The position numbers were made by a program, and so were the translations under genes. A stretch of DNA of 44,074 nt from an uncultured Pelagibacteraceae bacterium (GTDB lineage: Bacteria > Pseudomonadota > Alphaproteobacteria > Pelagibacterales > Pelagibacteraceae): contig CACGEW010000010.1 of the NCBI GenBank assembly GCA_902572345.1, positions 1 through 44,074 on the forward strand, in the 5' to 3' direction. Positions 1 to 8,484 of this stretch are shown here, piece after piece; the stretch's first letter is position 1; each line of letters begins with the position of its first letter. The notes below the pieces were generated by a model. The model saw only the letters and a list, made by a program, of their open reading frames with translations, was not told the origin of the DNA and searched no databases.

Positions 1-1
1 A

Positions 2-1195
2 AAAAATAACTGTTTGCCTATTATTAAATATGTCTCTGCTAAAAATATTAATAAAAAGAGAAATATTAAAGTAAAAAAGAGTCAATGGTTAAATAATTAT
101 CTTAAAGCAACAAAACTTGATGATGTAGATTTGATAGTAGAATTAATAGGCGGCGCTGAAGGCCCTGCTAAAAAATTAGTTTTCAATGCACTTAAAAATA
201 AAAAACACGTTGTTACGGCAAATAAAGCATTAATAGCAAAATATGGAGATCAGTTATCAAAAATTGCAGAAAAAAATAAAGTAAATCTTGAGTTTGAAGC
301 GTCTGTTTGCGGTGGAGTACCTATAATTAGATCTTTAAAGGAGGGGTTAATAGCAAACAAGATTTCAAAGATTTATGGAATTTTAAACGGTACGTCTAAT
401 TATATTTTATCATCCATGGATAAATTAGATAAAAATTTTGAAGCAGTTTTGGATAAGGCCAAAAAATTAGGTTACGCTGAATCTGACCCAAAAGCTGATA
501 TAAATGGCGATGATGTATCTTCAAAATTAAAAATATTGTCCTCTCTATGCTTTAACTCTTTTTTAAATGATAATATTTATGTTGAGGGTATTAAAAATAT
601 AGACAAAACTGATATCGATAATGCTAATAAACTTGGATACAAAATTAAATTATTGGGTTTTGCAGAACTTTTGAATAATAAGATTTATCAAAGGGTACAC
701 CCAACTTTAATAAAAAAAGACTCTTATGTTGCTAGTATAGATGGAGTATTAAACGCAGTTATTGTAGAGGGAAGTCCTGTTGGTCAAAGTACCATTCAAG
801 GTGAGGGTGCAGGACCAGAGGCTACAACTTCGGCTCTTATATCTGATATATCTTCTGTATTGAGAGGTAATATAAAATTTCCTTTTTCAATATCAAATAA
901 AAAAAGGAAAAAACCTAAGTTTGAAAAAATTGACGAAAGATTTTTTTCTGCTTATTTGCGTTTTGAAGTGATTGATAAACCAGGGGTATTATCAAATATT
1001 ACAAACACTTTTTCAAAATATAAAGTATCAATTAAAAGATTGGTTCAAAATCCTGAAAAAAATAAAAAGTTATCGTCTATAATAATAATTTCCCATGATG
1101 CTAAAGACCAGCATTTAAATAAAATAATTAAAGAAATTTCTAAGAAAAATTATATTAAAAAAAAACCAAAACTAATTAGAATAGATAATAATTAA
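2..1195 (+). CDS. hom: Homoserine dehydrogenase, 5' end cut by window edge
   Basis: NAD(P)-dependent reduction of aspartate semialdehyde to homoserine, on the path to threonine and methionine. The reading frame is open to the left edge, so the first in-frame TTG at 14 is not a convincing start and the N-terminal part of the Rossmann fold lies outside the window. Visible parts are the VVTANKALIA segment (about residues 66-75 of the visible protein), the catalytic region with FEASVCGG and LNGTSNYI, and a C-terminal ACT domain over roughly the last 75 residues (EVIDKPGVLSNI). The ACT domain suggests allosteric feedback, normally by threonine. Its stop is directly followed by the glpX start, so the two are probably co-transcribed. 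Confidence 0.95.
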   Translation, partial: KNNCLPIIKYVSAKNINKKRNIKVKKSQWLNNYLKATKLDDVDLIVELIGGAEGPAKKLVFNALKNKKHVVTANKALIAKYGDQLSKIAEKNKVNLEFEASVCGGVPIIRSLKEGLIANKISKIYGILNGTSNYILSSMDKLDKNFEAVLDKAKKLGYAESDPKADINGDDVSSKLKILSSLCFNSFLNDNIYVEGIKNIDKTDIDNANKLGYKIKLLGFAELLNNKIYQRVHPTLIKKDSYVASIDGVLNAVIVEGSPVGQSTIQGEGAGPEATTSALISDISSVLRGNIKFPFSISNKKRKKPKFEKIDERFFSAYLRFEVIDKPGVLSNITNTFSKYKVSIKRLVQNPEKNKKLSSIIIISHDAKDQHLNKIIKEISKKNYIKKKPKLIRIDNN

Positions 1196-2137
1196 ATGTC
1201 TATTGACAGTAAATTTTTAAATTTATTTACAAAAGTTACAGAAAAAGCTGCTATTGGTGCCTCTAAGTTTATTGGCAAGAAAGACAAAATAGCTGCTGAT
1301 AAAGGTGCTGTTGACCCTATGAGGAGAGAGCTTAATAAGATTAATATGGAGGGAACCGTAGTAATAGGTGAAGGCGAAATGGATGAAGCTCCAATGTTAT
1401 ACATAGGGGAAAAACTTGGCACGCTTAATGGTCCAAAATTTGATATTGCCGTAGATCCTTTAGAAGGAACAAAATTCACAGCAAATGGTGAACCAAACGC
1501 CTTTTCTGTTTTGGCTATATCTGAAAAAGGGGGTTTGTTATCAGCACCAGACACATATATGGAAAAAATAGTAATAGGGTCCAATTTACCAAAAAATTTA
1601 ATGGATATAGATAATGGAGTAGAAAAAAATTTAAAATTACTTGCTGATGCAAAAAATAAAAAATTATCTGAATTAAATGCTTGTGTTCTAAAAAGACCAA
1701 GACACGAAGAGATTATTAAAGACTTAACAAAAATGAAAGTAAATATAAATTACATCACTGACGGAGATATTGCTGGTGCACTAAGTGTAATAGGAGATAA
1801 TCCAAAAAATGATATTTATTACAGTACTGGTGGCGCACCTGAAGGTGTCGTTGTGGCAGCAGCACTCTCTTGCTATGGAGGTCAAATTCAAGGTCGATTA
1901 GTTTTAGATGATGAGGAAAAAGTTAGAGCTAAAAAACTAGGTATTAAAGATTTTAATAAAAAATATAACATTGACGATATGGTAAAGGGAGATGTGATTT
2001 TTTGTGCAACAGGTGTCACAACAGGAGATTTAGCAAAAGGTGTTAAGGATTTAGGTAATGAATTTGAGGTAAATACTTTTGTTCTCCATAAAAGTCAAAA
2101 AATTATAAAATCAGTAGTTAATATTTACAATAAATGA
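1196..2137 (+). CDS. glpX: Class II fructose-1,6-bisphosphatase (GlpX)
   Basis: Hydrolyses fructose-1,6-bisphosphate to fructose-6-phosphate in gluconeogenesis; many alphaproteobacterial members also act on sedoheptulose-1,7-bisphosphate. The 313 residues match the usual family length. Metal and phosphate-site motifs are visible: GEGEMDEAPM at about residues 58-67 and DPLEGT at 87-92, followed later by the GGAPEGVV segment. The ATG follows the hom stop without a gap, and the TGA overlaps the recJ ATG (ATGA), so hom-glpX-recJ reads as one transcription unit. Nothing in the sequence looks degraded. Confidence 0.95.
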   Translation: MSIDSKFLNLFTKVTEKAAIGASKFIGKKDKIAADKGAVDPMRRELNKINMEGTVVIGEGEMDEAPMLYIGEKLGTLNGPKFDIAVDPLEGTKFTANGEPNAFSVLAISEKGGLLSAPDTYMEKIVIGSNLPKNLMDIDNGVEKNLKLLADAKNKKLSELNACVLKRPRHEEIIKDLTKMKVNINYITDGDIAGALSVIGDNPKNDIYYSTGGAPEGVVVAAALSCYGGQIQGRLVLDDEEKVRAKKLGIKDFNKKYNIDDMVKGDVIFCATGVTTGDLAKGVKDLGNEFEVNTFVLHKSQKIIKSVVNIYNK

Positions 2138-3918
2138 ATTCGTTTTCGGTAAGTGGCAAAAGTTGGGTGTTAAAAAAATACAATCAAGAAAACATAAATT
2201 TTCTAAAGGAAAATTATTCATTGGATGAAATTACATCAAAATTGCTCACAATAAGACAAATAAAAAAAGATGAAGTAAATTCTTTTTTAAATCCATCAAT
2301 TAAAAATTTTTTACCAAATCCATATATTATAACTGATATGGAAAAATCTACATTAAGAACTGCTAAGGCTATATATCAAAAAGAGAAATTAGGGATTTTT
2401 GGTGATTACGATGTAGACGGTGCTACTTCTACGGCTTTACTAGGGAATTATTTTTCAGAATTAAATTTGATATATGAAACTTATATACCTGATCGTAAAA
2501 AAGAAGGATACGGTCCAACTATAAAAAGTTTTAAAGACTTAATTGATAAAAAAGTAAAAGTAATTTTTACTGTAGATTGTGGTACTCTTTCATTTGAAGC
2601 AATAAATTTTGCGAAGGAAAATAATGTAGATGTTATCGTTTTAGATCATCATCAATCTGAAGTAAAATTACCTAATGCATTTTCAATAGTTAATCCAAAT
2701 CGTTTAGATGATAATTCTAATTTACAATATTTATGTGCAGCGGGGGTTTCTTTTATGTTTTTAGTGTCTCTGAATAGAGAACTAAGAAATAAAAATTGGT
2801 TTAAAGAAAATAATTTAAAAGAACCAAATTTAATAGAATATCTTGATTTAGTTTCATTAGGAACAGTGTGTGATGTTGTTCCTTTAGTCGGCTTGAATAG
2901 AGCTATTGTAAAACAAGGTTTAAAGGTTTTAAAGTCAAAAAAAAATTTAGGTTTAAAAACTTTATTAGATATTTGTAAAATTGATGCTAATCCTTCAATT
3001 TATCACCTAGGATACTTACTTGGACCTAGAATAAATGCTGGTGGAAGAGTGGGTAAATGCTCTCATGGGGCGAATTTATTATTAAATAAAGATCCAAAAT
3101 ATTCTTTCAAACTTGCATCAGAATTAGATCAATTTAATAAAGAACGACAAATGCTAGAAAAAGACCTTTTAAAAAAGATACTAAATGAAACCAAAAACTC
3201 ATCTGATGACCCTGTTTTAATCCTGAGCGGAAAAAATTGGCATGAGGGAGTTATTGGTATAGTTGCAGCTCGATTAAAAGATAAATTTAATAAACCAGTT
3301 ATATTAATTTCTTTAGATGGTAATGTTGGAAAAGCATCCGCGAGGTCTATAATTGGTTTTGATATCGGTTCAGTGATCATTGCTGCAACACAAGCAAAAA
3401 TTTTGTTAAAAGGTGGTGGGCATAAAATGGCAGGAGGTTTTTCAATTCAAACTAAAAACATAAATACCTTCAAAGATTTTGTATATAAAAAATTTAGGGG
3501 TGTAAATGAAGATTTAAAGACTGAAAAGCCATTATTGTTTGATAGTATTATTGCTCCTTCAGCGGTAAATTTAGAATTTTATAATAAAGTTGAAATGTTG
3601 TCTCCTTTTGGCTCTGGTAATCCGGAACCAAAATTTATTATCGAGGATGTAAAAACAATTAATGGAAAAATCGTAGGTGAAAAACATGTTAAATCAGTTT
3701 TAATTGGGAAGGACGGCTCTACTATAAAATCTATTGCCTTTAATGCGGCAGAGAACGATTTAGGAGGCTATCTCTTAAAAAAGAATAATAAATCATTTAA
3801 TATTGCAGGAAAATTATCCCTAAATGAGTGGAGGGGGCAATCAAATGTAGAGTTTATTATCGATGATATTTCTGTTAATAAGACTTTCAAAAATACGGTC
3901 CCATCGTCTATCGGTTAG
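2134..3918 (+). CDS. recJ: Single-stranded-DNA-specific exonuclease RecJ
   Basis: 5'-3' exonuclease of recombination and mismatch repair. It has the DHH phosphoesterase signature (DYDVDG at residues 91-96, DHH at 171-173) and the DHHA1 motif GGGHKMAGG near residue 427, followed by a C-terminal OB-like part. The length of 594 residues is normal. The start overlaps the glpX stop by four bases. Unusually, the last six codons and the TAG stop (3916-3918) lie inside the downstream tRNA-Glu gene, the stop being in its D-loop. The C-terminal residues V-P-S-S-I-G are therefore dictated by tRNA sequence. No in-frame stop occurs before the tRNA. Confidence 0.95.
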   Translation: MNSFSVSGKSWVLKKYNQENINFLKENYSLDEITSKLLTIRQIKKDEVNSFLNPSIKNFLPNPYIITDMEKSTLRTAKAIYQKEKLGIFGDYDVDGATSTALLGNYFSELNLIYETYIPDRKKEGYGPTIKSFKDLIDKKVKVIFTVDCGTLSFEAINFAKENNVDVIVLDHHQSEVKLPNAFSIVNPNRLDDNSNLQYLCAAGVSFMFLVSLNRELRNKNWFKENNLKEPNLIEYLDLVSLGTVCDVVPLVGLNRAIVKQGLKVLKSKKNLGLKTLLDICKIDANPSIYHLGYLLGPRINAGGRVGKCSHGANLLLNKDPKYSFKLASELDQFNKERQMLEKDLLKKILNETKNSSDDPVLILSGKNWHEGVIGIVAARLKDKFNKPVILISLDGNVGKASARSIIGFDIGSVIIAATQAKILLKGGGHKMAGGFSIQTKNINTFKDFVYKKFRGVNEDLKTEKPLLFDSIIAPSAVNLEFYNKVEMLSPFGSGNPEPKFIIEDVKTINGKIVGEKHVKSVLIGKDGSTIKSIAFNAAENDLGGYLLKKNNKSFNIAGKLSLNEWRGQSNVEFIIDDISVNKTFKNTVPSSIG

Positions 3919-3971
3919 GACAGTTGGTTTTCATCCAACAAAGAGGGGTTCGATTCCCCTTGGGACCGCCA
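3897..3971 (+). tRNA. tRNA-Glu (anticodon UUC)
   Basis: Folds as a full cloverleaf. The acceptor stem is GGTCCCA/TGGGACC, the D arm GTCT...GGAC, the anticodon stem GTTGG/CCAAC with loop TTTTCAT (anticodon TTC), and the T arm AGGGG-TTCGATT-CCCCT. The discriminator is G at 3968 and CCA is encoded at 3969-3971. The 5' 22 bases overlap the end of recJ in the same orientation, so the tRNA is probably excised from the recJ transcript unless a promoter lies within recJ. The next gene begins only 7 bases after the CCA. Confidence 0.97.
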
Positions 3972-3978
3972 ACAATTT

Positions 3979-4935
3979 ATGAAAAAAATTGCTGTTATAG
4001 AACAAATTCATAAAGACGGTTTAGAACTTTTAGAAAAAAATTCAAAATATGAGTATGAATTAATTACTAATGTTTCTGAGGAAAACTTAATCAAAAAACT
4101 TCCTGAGTTTGATGGATGCACTTTAAGAGTATCTAAACTAAACGAAAGTATTTTAAAACATTGTCCGAAATTAAAAGTTATTTCTAGACATGGAGTAGGC
4201 TATGACAACGTAGATCTTCCTTATATTAAAAAAAAAAATATTTCATTATTGATAACAGCAACTGCTAATGCAGTAGCTGTAGCGGAACATGTAATTTATA
4301 TGATGTTATCAATATCAAAAAGTATTAATAAATATGATAAAGAAGTCAGATTAGGAAATTTCAAAAAAAATGCATCAAATATTGAAACACTAGAGTTATT
4401 CAATAAAGTAATGTTTATTGTGGGATTTGGGAGAATTGGGAAGAGTTTAATAAAAAGATGTTTGGGTTTTGATATGAAGATAAATGTTTATGATCCATTT
4501 GTTAGCGCAGAAGTTATTCGAGATTATGGTGGAAATAAAATTGAAAATTTAGAGTCAGGTTTAGAAAATTGTGATTATCTTTCTTTACATATCCCTTTAA
4601 CAAATAAAACCAAAAATATGATCAATTACGAAAAAATTAAATCAATGAAGAAAAATGCAGTAATTATAAATACATCAAGAGGTGGGATAATAAATGAAAT
4701 TGATTTAGATAAAGCATTAAAAAACAATATAATATTCGGCGCAGGATTAGATGTTTTTGAAAAAGAACCAATAGATAAAAATAATCCTTTAATTAATAAT
4801 AAAAAAGTTTTACTCAGCCCTCATTCAGCAACATTTACTAATGAATGTAAATCAAGAATGGCTATTGAAACAACAAAAAATATTATTGATTTTTTTGACA
4901 ATACATTGGATAAATCAATGATCGTAAAACCATGA
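3979..4935 (+). CDS. D-isomer-specific 2-hydroxyacid dehydrogenase
   Basis: NAD-dependent oxidoreductase of the phosphoglycerate/hydroxypyruvate dehydrogenase family, 318 residues. It has the substrate-binding segment SRHGVGYDNVD (69-79), the dinucleotide motif GFGRIG (149-154), and the catalytic triad Arg234 (NTSRGG), Glu263 (DVFEKEP) and His282 (SPHSA). There is no C-terminal ACT domain, so it is shorter than classical SerA. The substrate cannot be told from sequence; hydroxypyruvate, glyoxylate or 3-phosphoglycerate are all possible. The ATG lies 7 bases after the tRNA-Glu CCA and no Shine-Dalgarno sequence is visible. Its end overlaps the next gene by four bases. It sits beside the inositol-type cluster, which may or may not be meaningful. 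Confidence 0.88.
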   Translation: MKKIAVIEQIHKDGLELLEKNSKYEYELITNVSEENLIKKLPEFDGCTLRVSKLNESILKHCPKLKVISRHGVGYDNVDLPYIKKKNISLLITATANAVAVAEHVIYMMLSISKSINKYDKEVRLGNFKKNASNIETLELFNKVMFIVGFGRIGKSLIKRCLGFDMKINVYDPFVSAEVIRDYGGNKIENLESGLENCDYLSLHIPLTNKTKNMINYEKIKSMKKNAVIINTSRGGIINEIDLDKALKNNIIFGAGLDVFEKEPIDKNNPLINNKKVLLSPHSATFTNECKSRMAIETTKNIIDFFDNTLDKSMIVKP

Positions 4936-5441
4936 TAGATTTAAATAGAAAATTAAAAAATTTTGGGCCTCTTGAATTTTTAGTTATAAGTTCATTGGCG
5001 TATGTGATAATTATGTTAATTTGGACAGCGTCAACTCGTTCTGCTGTTGTTCAAAAAGCAAATGATATAAAATTTAATCATAAAACAGTTGTTGAATTTA
5101 TTAATAATGAAGTAAGCGAATGTAGTTCTAATGAAAATGGAAAAACTGCCTGGGGAGAAAACTGTAATTCAACTTGGACTTCGTCAAATATAGTAAAATA
5201 TATCCTAGATAATTTTAAATTAAATAATCCATATAAGATTGCAAAGCCATTAATTCAAACCTCGCAAGATCCTAGAATTCAGGCAGAGGGTAAAGCTGGT
5301 CAATCTACAGACAAGGGGATAATTTTTGTATCTGAAAGCAATTTTGAGTCAGAAGCAGGGTCTGAATGGGTAATTGGAACTTGCGTAAAGTCACCATGTG
5401 TAGCGGCTGGTAATAATGAACTTGTTTCTGCTTATCGTTAA
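4932..5441 (+). CDS. Membrane-anchored protein, possibly pilin-like, unknown function
   Basis: I do not recognise this 169-residue family. A short basic start (MIDLNRKLKN) leads into a glycine, a glutamate (GPLE, residues 13-16) and about 18 hydrophobic residues, then an extended polar region. It contains four cysteines, two of them near the C-terminus (residues TCVKSPC), suggesting disulfides in the periplasm or outside. The basic leader, Gly, nearby Glu and hydrophobic helix resemble a type IV prepilin or pseudopilin, but Glu is at +3 after the glycine rather than the classical +5. A plain N-terminal membrane anchor is the simpler reading. It overlaps the upstream dehydrogenase by 4 bases (ATGA) and meets iolE tail to tail with a 4-base overlap. 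Confidence 0.6.
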   Translation: MIDLNRKLKNFGPLEFLVISSLAYVIIMLIWTASTRSAVVQKANDIKFNHKTVVEFINNEVSECSSNENGKTAWGENCNSTWTSSNIVKYILDNFKLNNPYKIAKPLIQTSQDPRIQAEGKAGQSTDKGIIFVSESNFESEAGSEWVIGTCVKSPCVAAGNNELVSAYR

Positions 5442-6337
5442 TTAATTATTTCTAAACCACATTCTTTGGCTGTTTTACTTAAATAATTAAAACCAATTTT
5501 AGCATACTCAAATGGATTAGCTTTGGCTGGATCTTGTTCTGCTTCAACTACTAACCATCCTTTATATTTTTTTTTATGTAAAACTTTTAAGAAAGGTTTG
5601 TAATCAATGCATCCATCACCAGGAACTGTGAATGCACCATCTAAAAAAGCTTGTCTAAAAGTGCTGTCATTTTTTAAGGATTTTTCCAAAATTTCTTTAC
5701 GTATATCCTTACAGTGAACATGGATTAATCTCTCACTGAAATCTTCTGCAAGTTTAATTGAGTTTCCTTGAGCAAATAACATATGCCCTGTGTCAATTAA
5801 CAATTTTACATTATCTTTTGTGCTTTCAATTAATCTTTTTGTTTCTTTTTCCGTTTCAATCACAGTTCCCATGTGGTGATGATAAGCAAGAGGCATTCCT
5901 TCATCCATCATCATTTTACTAATTTCATTTATTCTAGAAATTAATAACTTCCATTCTTCCTCTGATAGTTTTGGTCTTTTTGATAATGGCGTCTTAGGGT
6001 CTCCTTGTATAGAATTAGTTATTTCTGCGAAAACCATACATGGAGACTCACAATCTTTGAAAAGATTTAATTGTGGGCGCATTAATTTAAATTCATCTCT
6101 AGCTGTATTTTTCAAAAGATGTGCGCCATACCACCCAGAACACAATTGTAAATTTTCTTTTTGTAATTTAGGTAGCAGTTCATTAGAATTTTTAGGAAAT
6201 TTGCCACCTGACTCTATTCCAGTAAAACCAGCTTTGCTAGCCTCTGCTAAACATTGCTCTAAGGTAGTGTCGCCTCCTAGTTCGGGCATGTCATCGTTAC
6301 TCCATGCTATTGGTGCTATTCCTAATTTTATAGACAT
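5438..6337 (-). CDS. iolE: Inosose dehydratase (IolE-like)
   Basis: Xylose-isomerase-like TIM-barrel protein of 299 residues. IolE dehydrates 2-keto-myo-inositol (scyllo-inosose) to the diketo-deoxy-inositol that IolD hydrolyses. Family features are the N-terminal GIAPIAWSNDD, the GIESGG strand end, YHHHMGTVIE, LLIDTGHM, HVHCKD and the late VVEAEQDP. These supply the acid and histidine metal ligands expected of the barrel. It is transcribed divergently from the iolG-like gene across a 55-base gap, which must hold both promoters. Context with iolG and iolD supports the assignment. A related sugar-epimerase activity remains possible. Confidence 0.88.
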   Translation of the reverse strand: MSIKLGIAPIAWSNDDMPELGGDTTLEQCLAEASKAGFTGIESGGKFPKNSNELLPKLQKENLQLCSGWYGAHLLKNTARDEFKLMRPQLNLFKDCESPCMVFAEITNSIQGDPKTPLSKRPKLSEEEWKLLISRINEISKMMMDEGMPLAYHHHMGTVIETEKETKRLIESTKDNVKLLIDTGHMLFAQGNSIKLAEDFSERLIHVHCKDIRKEILEKSLKNDSTFRQAFLDGAFTVPGDGCIDYKPFLKVLHKKKYKGWLVVEAEQDPAKANPFEYAKIGFNYLSKTAKECGLEIIN

Positions 6338-6392
6338 AATTTTAATAAAGTACTAAGTTTATATTACAAATAATAAATTTATACAAAAAAAT
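6338..6392. promoter_or_regulatory. Divergent promoter region between iolE-like and iolG-like genes
   Basis: These 55 bases separate two outward-facing genes, so the start signals of both should lie here. The stretch is almost pure A+T. I cannot pick out a convincing -35/-10 pair or operator, apart from a short ATAAATTTAT palindrome that could be chance at this composition. No regulator gene is seen next to it. Confidence 0.35.
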
Positions 6393-7385
6393 ATGATTAA
6401 TATTGCTCTTTTTGGATTTGGAAGAATTGGTCAAATGCATGCGGAAAATCTTACCAAAAATAAAGAAATAAAGTTATTGTACGTGTATGAAAAAATTGAC
6501 CAATTAAGCAATAAAGCGAAAAAAATTTATGGATGTAAAATTGAAAAAAATTATAATAAAATCTTTAATGATAAAAACGTAGATATAGTTTTTATCTCCA
6601 GTCCTACGAATACTCACATCAAATTTATCGAAGAAGGAATGAAAAGAAAAAAAACAATTTTTTGTGAGAAACCTTTAGATTTAAATATCAACAAAATAAT
6701 AAAAAGTTTAAGAAAAGTAAAAAAAATTAAACCTAAAATTCAATTAGGATTTAATAGAAGATACGATCCAGGACATTTTTCAATAAAAAAGGACTTAGAC
6801 AGAAATAAAATTGGAAAGTTAGAAAAAATTATAATTACTAGTAGAGATCCTGCACCACCAGCTATTTCTTATTTAAAATCATCAGGAGGAATTTTTAGAG
6901 ATATGATGATACACGATTTTGATCTATGCAGATTTTATTTAAGAAATGATGAAATAAATGAAATTCATGCTTTTACCTCGTCATTTGTTCCTTTTTATAA
7001 AAAAATTAAAGATCATGAGTTAGCTGTTGTTACAATGAAATCAAAAAAAGGAGTGATTTGTGTAATTACTAATTCAAGACATTGTTCTTTTGGTTACGAT
7101 CAAAGAGTTGAATTGTTTGGTAAAAAAGGAATGTTAATTTCAGGTAATAAGAAAGAGAATTCTACTGAGTTATTCAATTCAACTCAAACTAATGCTCAAA
7201 AACCTTTTTTAAATTTTTTTATTGAGCGTTATAATGATGCATACAACATTCAACTTAAGGAATTAATCTCTCTCCATAAAAATAAAATTAAATCTAGGTC
7301 TACTTTTGAAGATGGTTACCTTGCTTTAAAATTAGCAAATGCGGCATATAAATCTTTAAAATTAAAAAAAACAATTAAAGTCTAA
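6393..7385 (+). CDS. iolG: Myo-inositol 2-dehydrogenase-like oxidoreductase (Gfo/Idh/MocA family)
   Basis: NAD-dependent cyclitol dehydrogenase, 330 residues. The N-terminal Rossmann motif is GFGRIG (8-13). The catalytic lysine lies in EKP (92-94). The second half shows QLGFNRRYD and the signature GGIFRDMMIHDFD, which places Asp170 and His174 as the usual catalytic pair. The match to bacterial inositol dehydrogenases is good in length and in these motifs. It would make the inosose substrate for the divergent iolE-like gene. A second, more distant Gfo/Idh/MocA member lies at 11301-12458, so the substrate split between them (myo- against scyllo- or another cyclitol) is open. Confidence 0.85.
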   Translation: MINIALFGFGRIGQMHAENLTKNKEIKLLYVYEKIDQLSNKAKKIYGCKIEKNYNKIFNDKNVDIVFISSPTNTHIKFIEEGMKRKKTIFCEKPLDLNINKIIKSLRKVKKIKPKIQLGFNRRYDPGHFSIKKDLDRNKIGKLEKIIITSRDPAPPAISYLKSSGGIFRDMMIHDFDLCRFYLRNDEINEIHAFTSSFVPFYKKIKDHELAVVTMKSKKGVICVITNSRHCSFGYDQRVELFGKKGMLISGNKKENSTELFNSTQTNAQKPFLNFFIERYNDAYNIQLKELISLHKNKIKSRSTFEDGYLALKLANAAYKSLKLKKTIKV

Positions 7386-7437
7386 TACCTATAATAACTT
7401 TTAAATATACTGTAGGTTGTATCTAGAAGATTTTTTT

Positions 7438-7466
7438 TTGTAATTACCTCCATAATTTGTTTTAAT
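7438..7466 (+). promoter_or_regulatory. Candidate sigma-70 promoter for the sugar-binding-protein gene
   Basis: TTGTAA at 7438-7443 and TTTAAT at 7461-7466 are separated by 17 bases, close to the TTGACA/TATAAT consensus and spacing. Transcription would start near 7473, giving a leader of about 27 bases with a good Shine-Dalgarno sequence (AGAGGG at 7489-7494) five bases before the ATG. In this A+T-rich DNA such matches arise by chance, so this is a suggestion only. Confidence 0.4.
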
Positions 7467-7499
7467 GCGCACAAATTAATTAACAACAAGAGGGAAATA

Positions 7500-8423
7500 A
7501 TGAAAAAAGTATACTTAACAATTGCTGCTCTTTTAACATGGGCGATGACATCAGTTGCTGCTTTAGCGGTTGATATTATTGTTGTGTCTCACGGGCAAGC
7601 TAATGACCCTTTCTGGTCAGTTGCAAAAAATGGTGTAGATAAAGCTTGTAAAGATATGAAAGTATCTTGCAAATATACTGCTCCAGCAACATTCGACATG
7701 GTTGAAATGGCAAAACTAATCGATAATGCTGTTTCTCAAAAACCAAAAGGTATCGTAATAACTTTACCAGATGCTGCCGCTTTAGGTAAATCTGTTAAAG
7801 CTGCAATATCTGCAGGTATTCCAGTAATATCCATGAACTCTGGTTCAGATGACTACATGAAACTAGGAATTAGTGCTCACGTAGGTCAAACTGAATTTGA
7901 AGCAGGAGTAGGTGGCGGACAAAAAATGAAAGCCGCTGGTGGAAAAAAAGCATTATGTGTTAACCACGAAGTTGGTAACGTTGCTTTAGATAGAAGATGT
8001 GCTGGTTTCAAAAAAGGTTTTGGAGGTTCTGTAGAAATATTAGGAACATCTAATGACCCAACTGAAATTCAAAAAGCTGTTGCTGCTAAATTAGGTGGTG
8101 GATATGACACTATTCTTACTTTGGGAGCTGGTCTAGCAGGTGAAGCTGCTCTTAAAGCATTAGAGTCAGCTGGTAAAGTTGGAAGCATTAAACTTGGAAC
8201 ATTTGATATGTCTCCAGGAATGCTTAAAGCCGCTGCTGCTGGAAAAGTTGAGTTCTTAATCGACCAACAACAGTACTTACAAGGTTACTTACCTATAGCT
8301 ATCTTTTCTCAATATATGAGATACGGAACTATGCCAGCTGGTGTAGTTATGACAGGACCTGGTTTTGTTACACCTAAAAACGCTAAGAGTGTAATTAAAT
8401 GGGCTGCTCAAGGTTATAGATAA
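7500..8423 (+). CDS. Periplasmic sugar/cyclitol-binding protein of ABC importer
   Basis: Type I (ribose/inositol-like, Peripla_BP_4) substrate-binding protein of 307 residues. The N-terminus is a signal peptide (MKKVYLTIAALL..., likely cleaved after ALA near residue 23). The mature part starts VDIIVVSHGQANDPFW, the usual first strand and ligand loop. Permease and ATPase follow. The gene uses more G/C-ending and GCT/GGT codons than its neighbours, has a strong Shine-Dalgarno sequence and is followed by a strong hairpin, all consistent with high expression of the binding protein. Neighbouring iol genes suggest inositol or a related cyclitol as ligand; the sequence alone does not prove this. Confidence 0.92.
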   Translation: MKKVYLTIAALLTWAMTSVAALAVDIIVVSHGQANDPFWSVAKNGVDKACKDMKVSCKYTAPATFDMVEMAKLIDNAVSQKPKGIVITLPDAAALGKSVKAAISAGIPVISMNSGSDDYMKLGISAHVGQTEFEAGVGGGQKMKAAGGKKALCVNHEVGNVALDRRCAGFKKGFGGSVEILGTSNDPTEIQKAVAAKLGGGYDTILTLGAGLAGEAALKALESAGKVGSIKLGTFDMSPGMLKAAAAGKVEFLIDQQQYLQGYLPIAIFSQYMRYGTMPAGVVMTGPGFVTPKNAKSVIKWAAQGYR

Positions 8424-8433
8424 AAGATATATC

Positions 8434-8470
8434 AAAAAGGCCTAGTGAATTTTCACTAGGCCTTTTTTTT
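8434..8470 (+). terminator. Rho-independent terminator / attenuator between binding protein and permease
   Basis: A 14-bp perfect stem, AAAAAGGCCTAGTG (8434-8447) with CACTAGGCCTTTTT (8454-8467), a 6-base loop and a run of T's to 8470. It sits 10 bases after the binding-protein stop and before the permease start at 8485. It would end most transcripts, or stabilise the 3' end of the upstream message, and so give more binding protein than permease and ATPase. Confidence 0.9.
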
Positions 8471-8484
8471 TAAGTTTTTTAATT

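Noticed and set aside
7421-7439. ATCT-AGA-AGAT followed by nine T's after the iolG-like gene, as terminator
   Set aside because: The stem is only four base pairs and A+T-rich; the T run alone is not enough.
7386-7499. Riboswitch in front of the binding-protein gene
   Set aside because: The predicted leader is only about 27 bases and no known aptamer core is visible.
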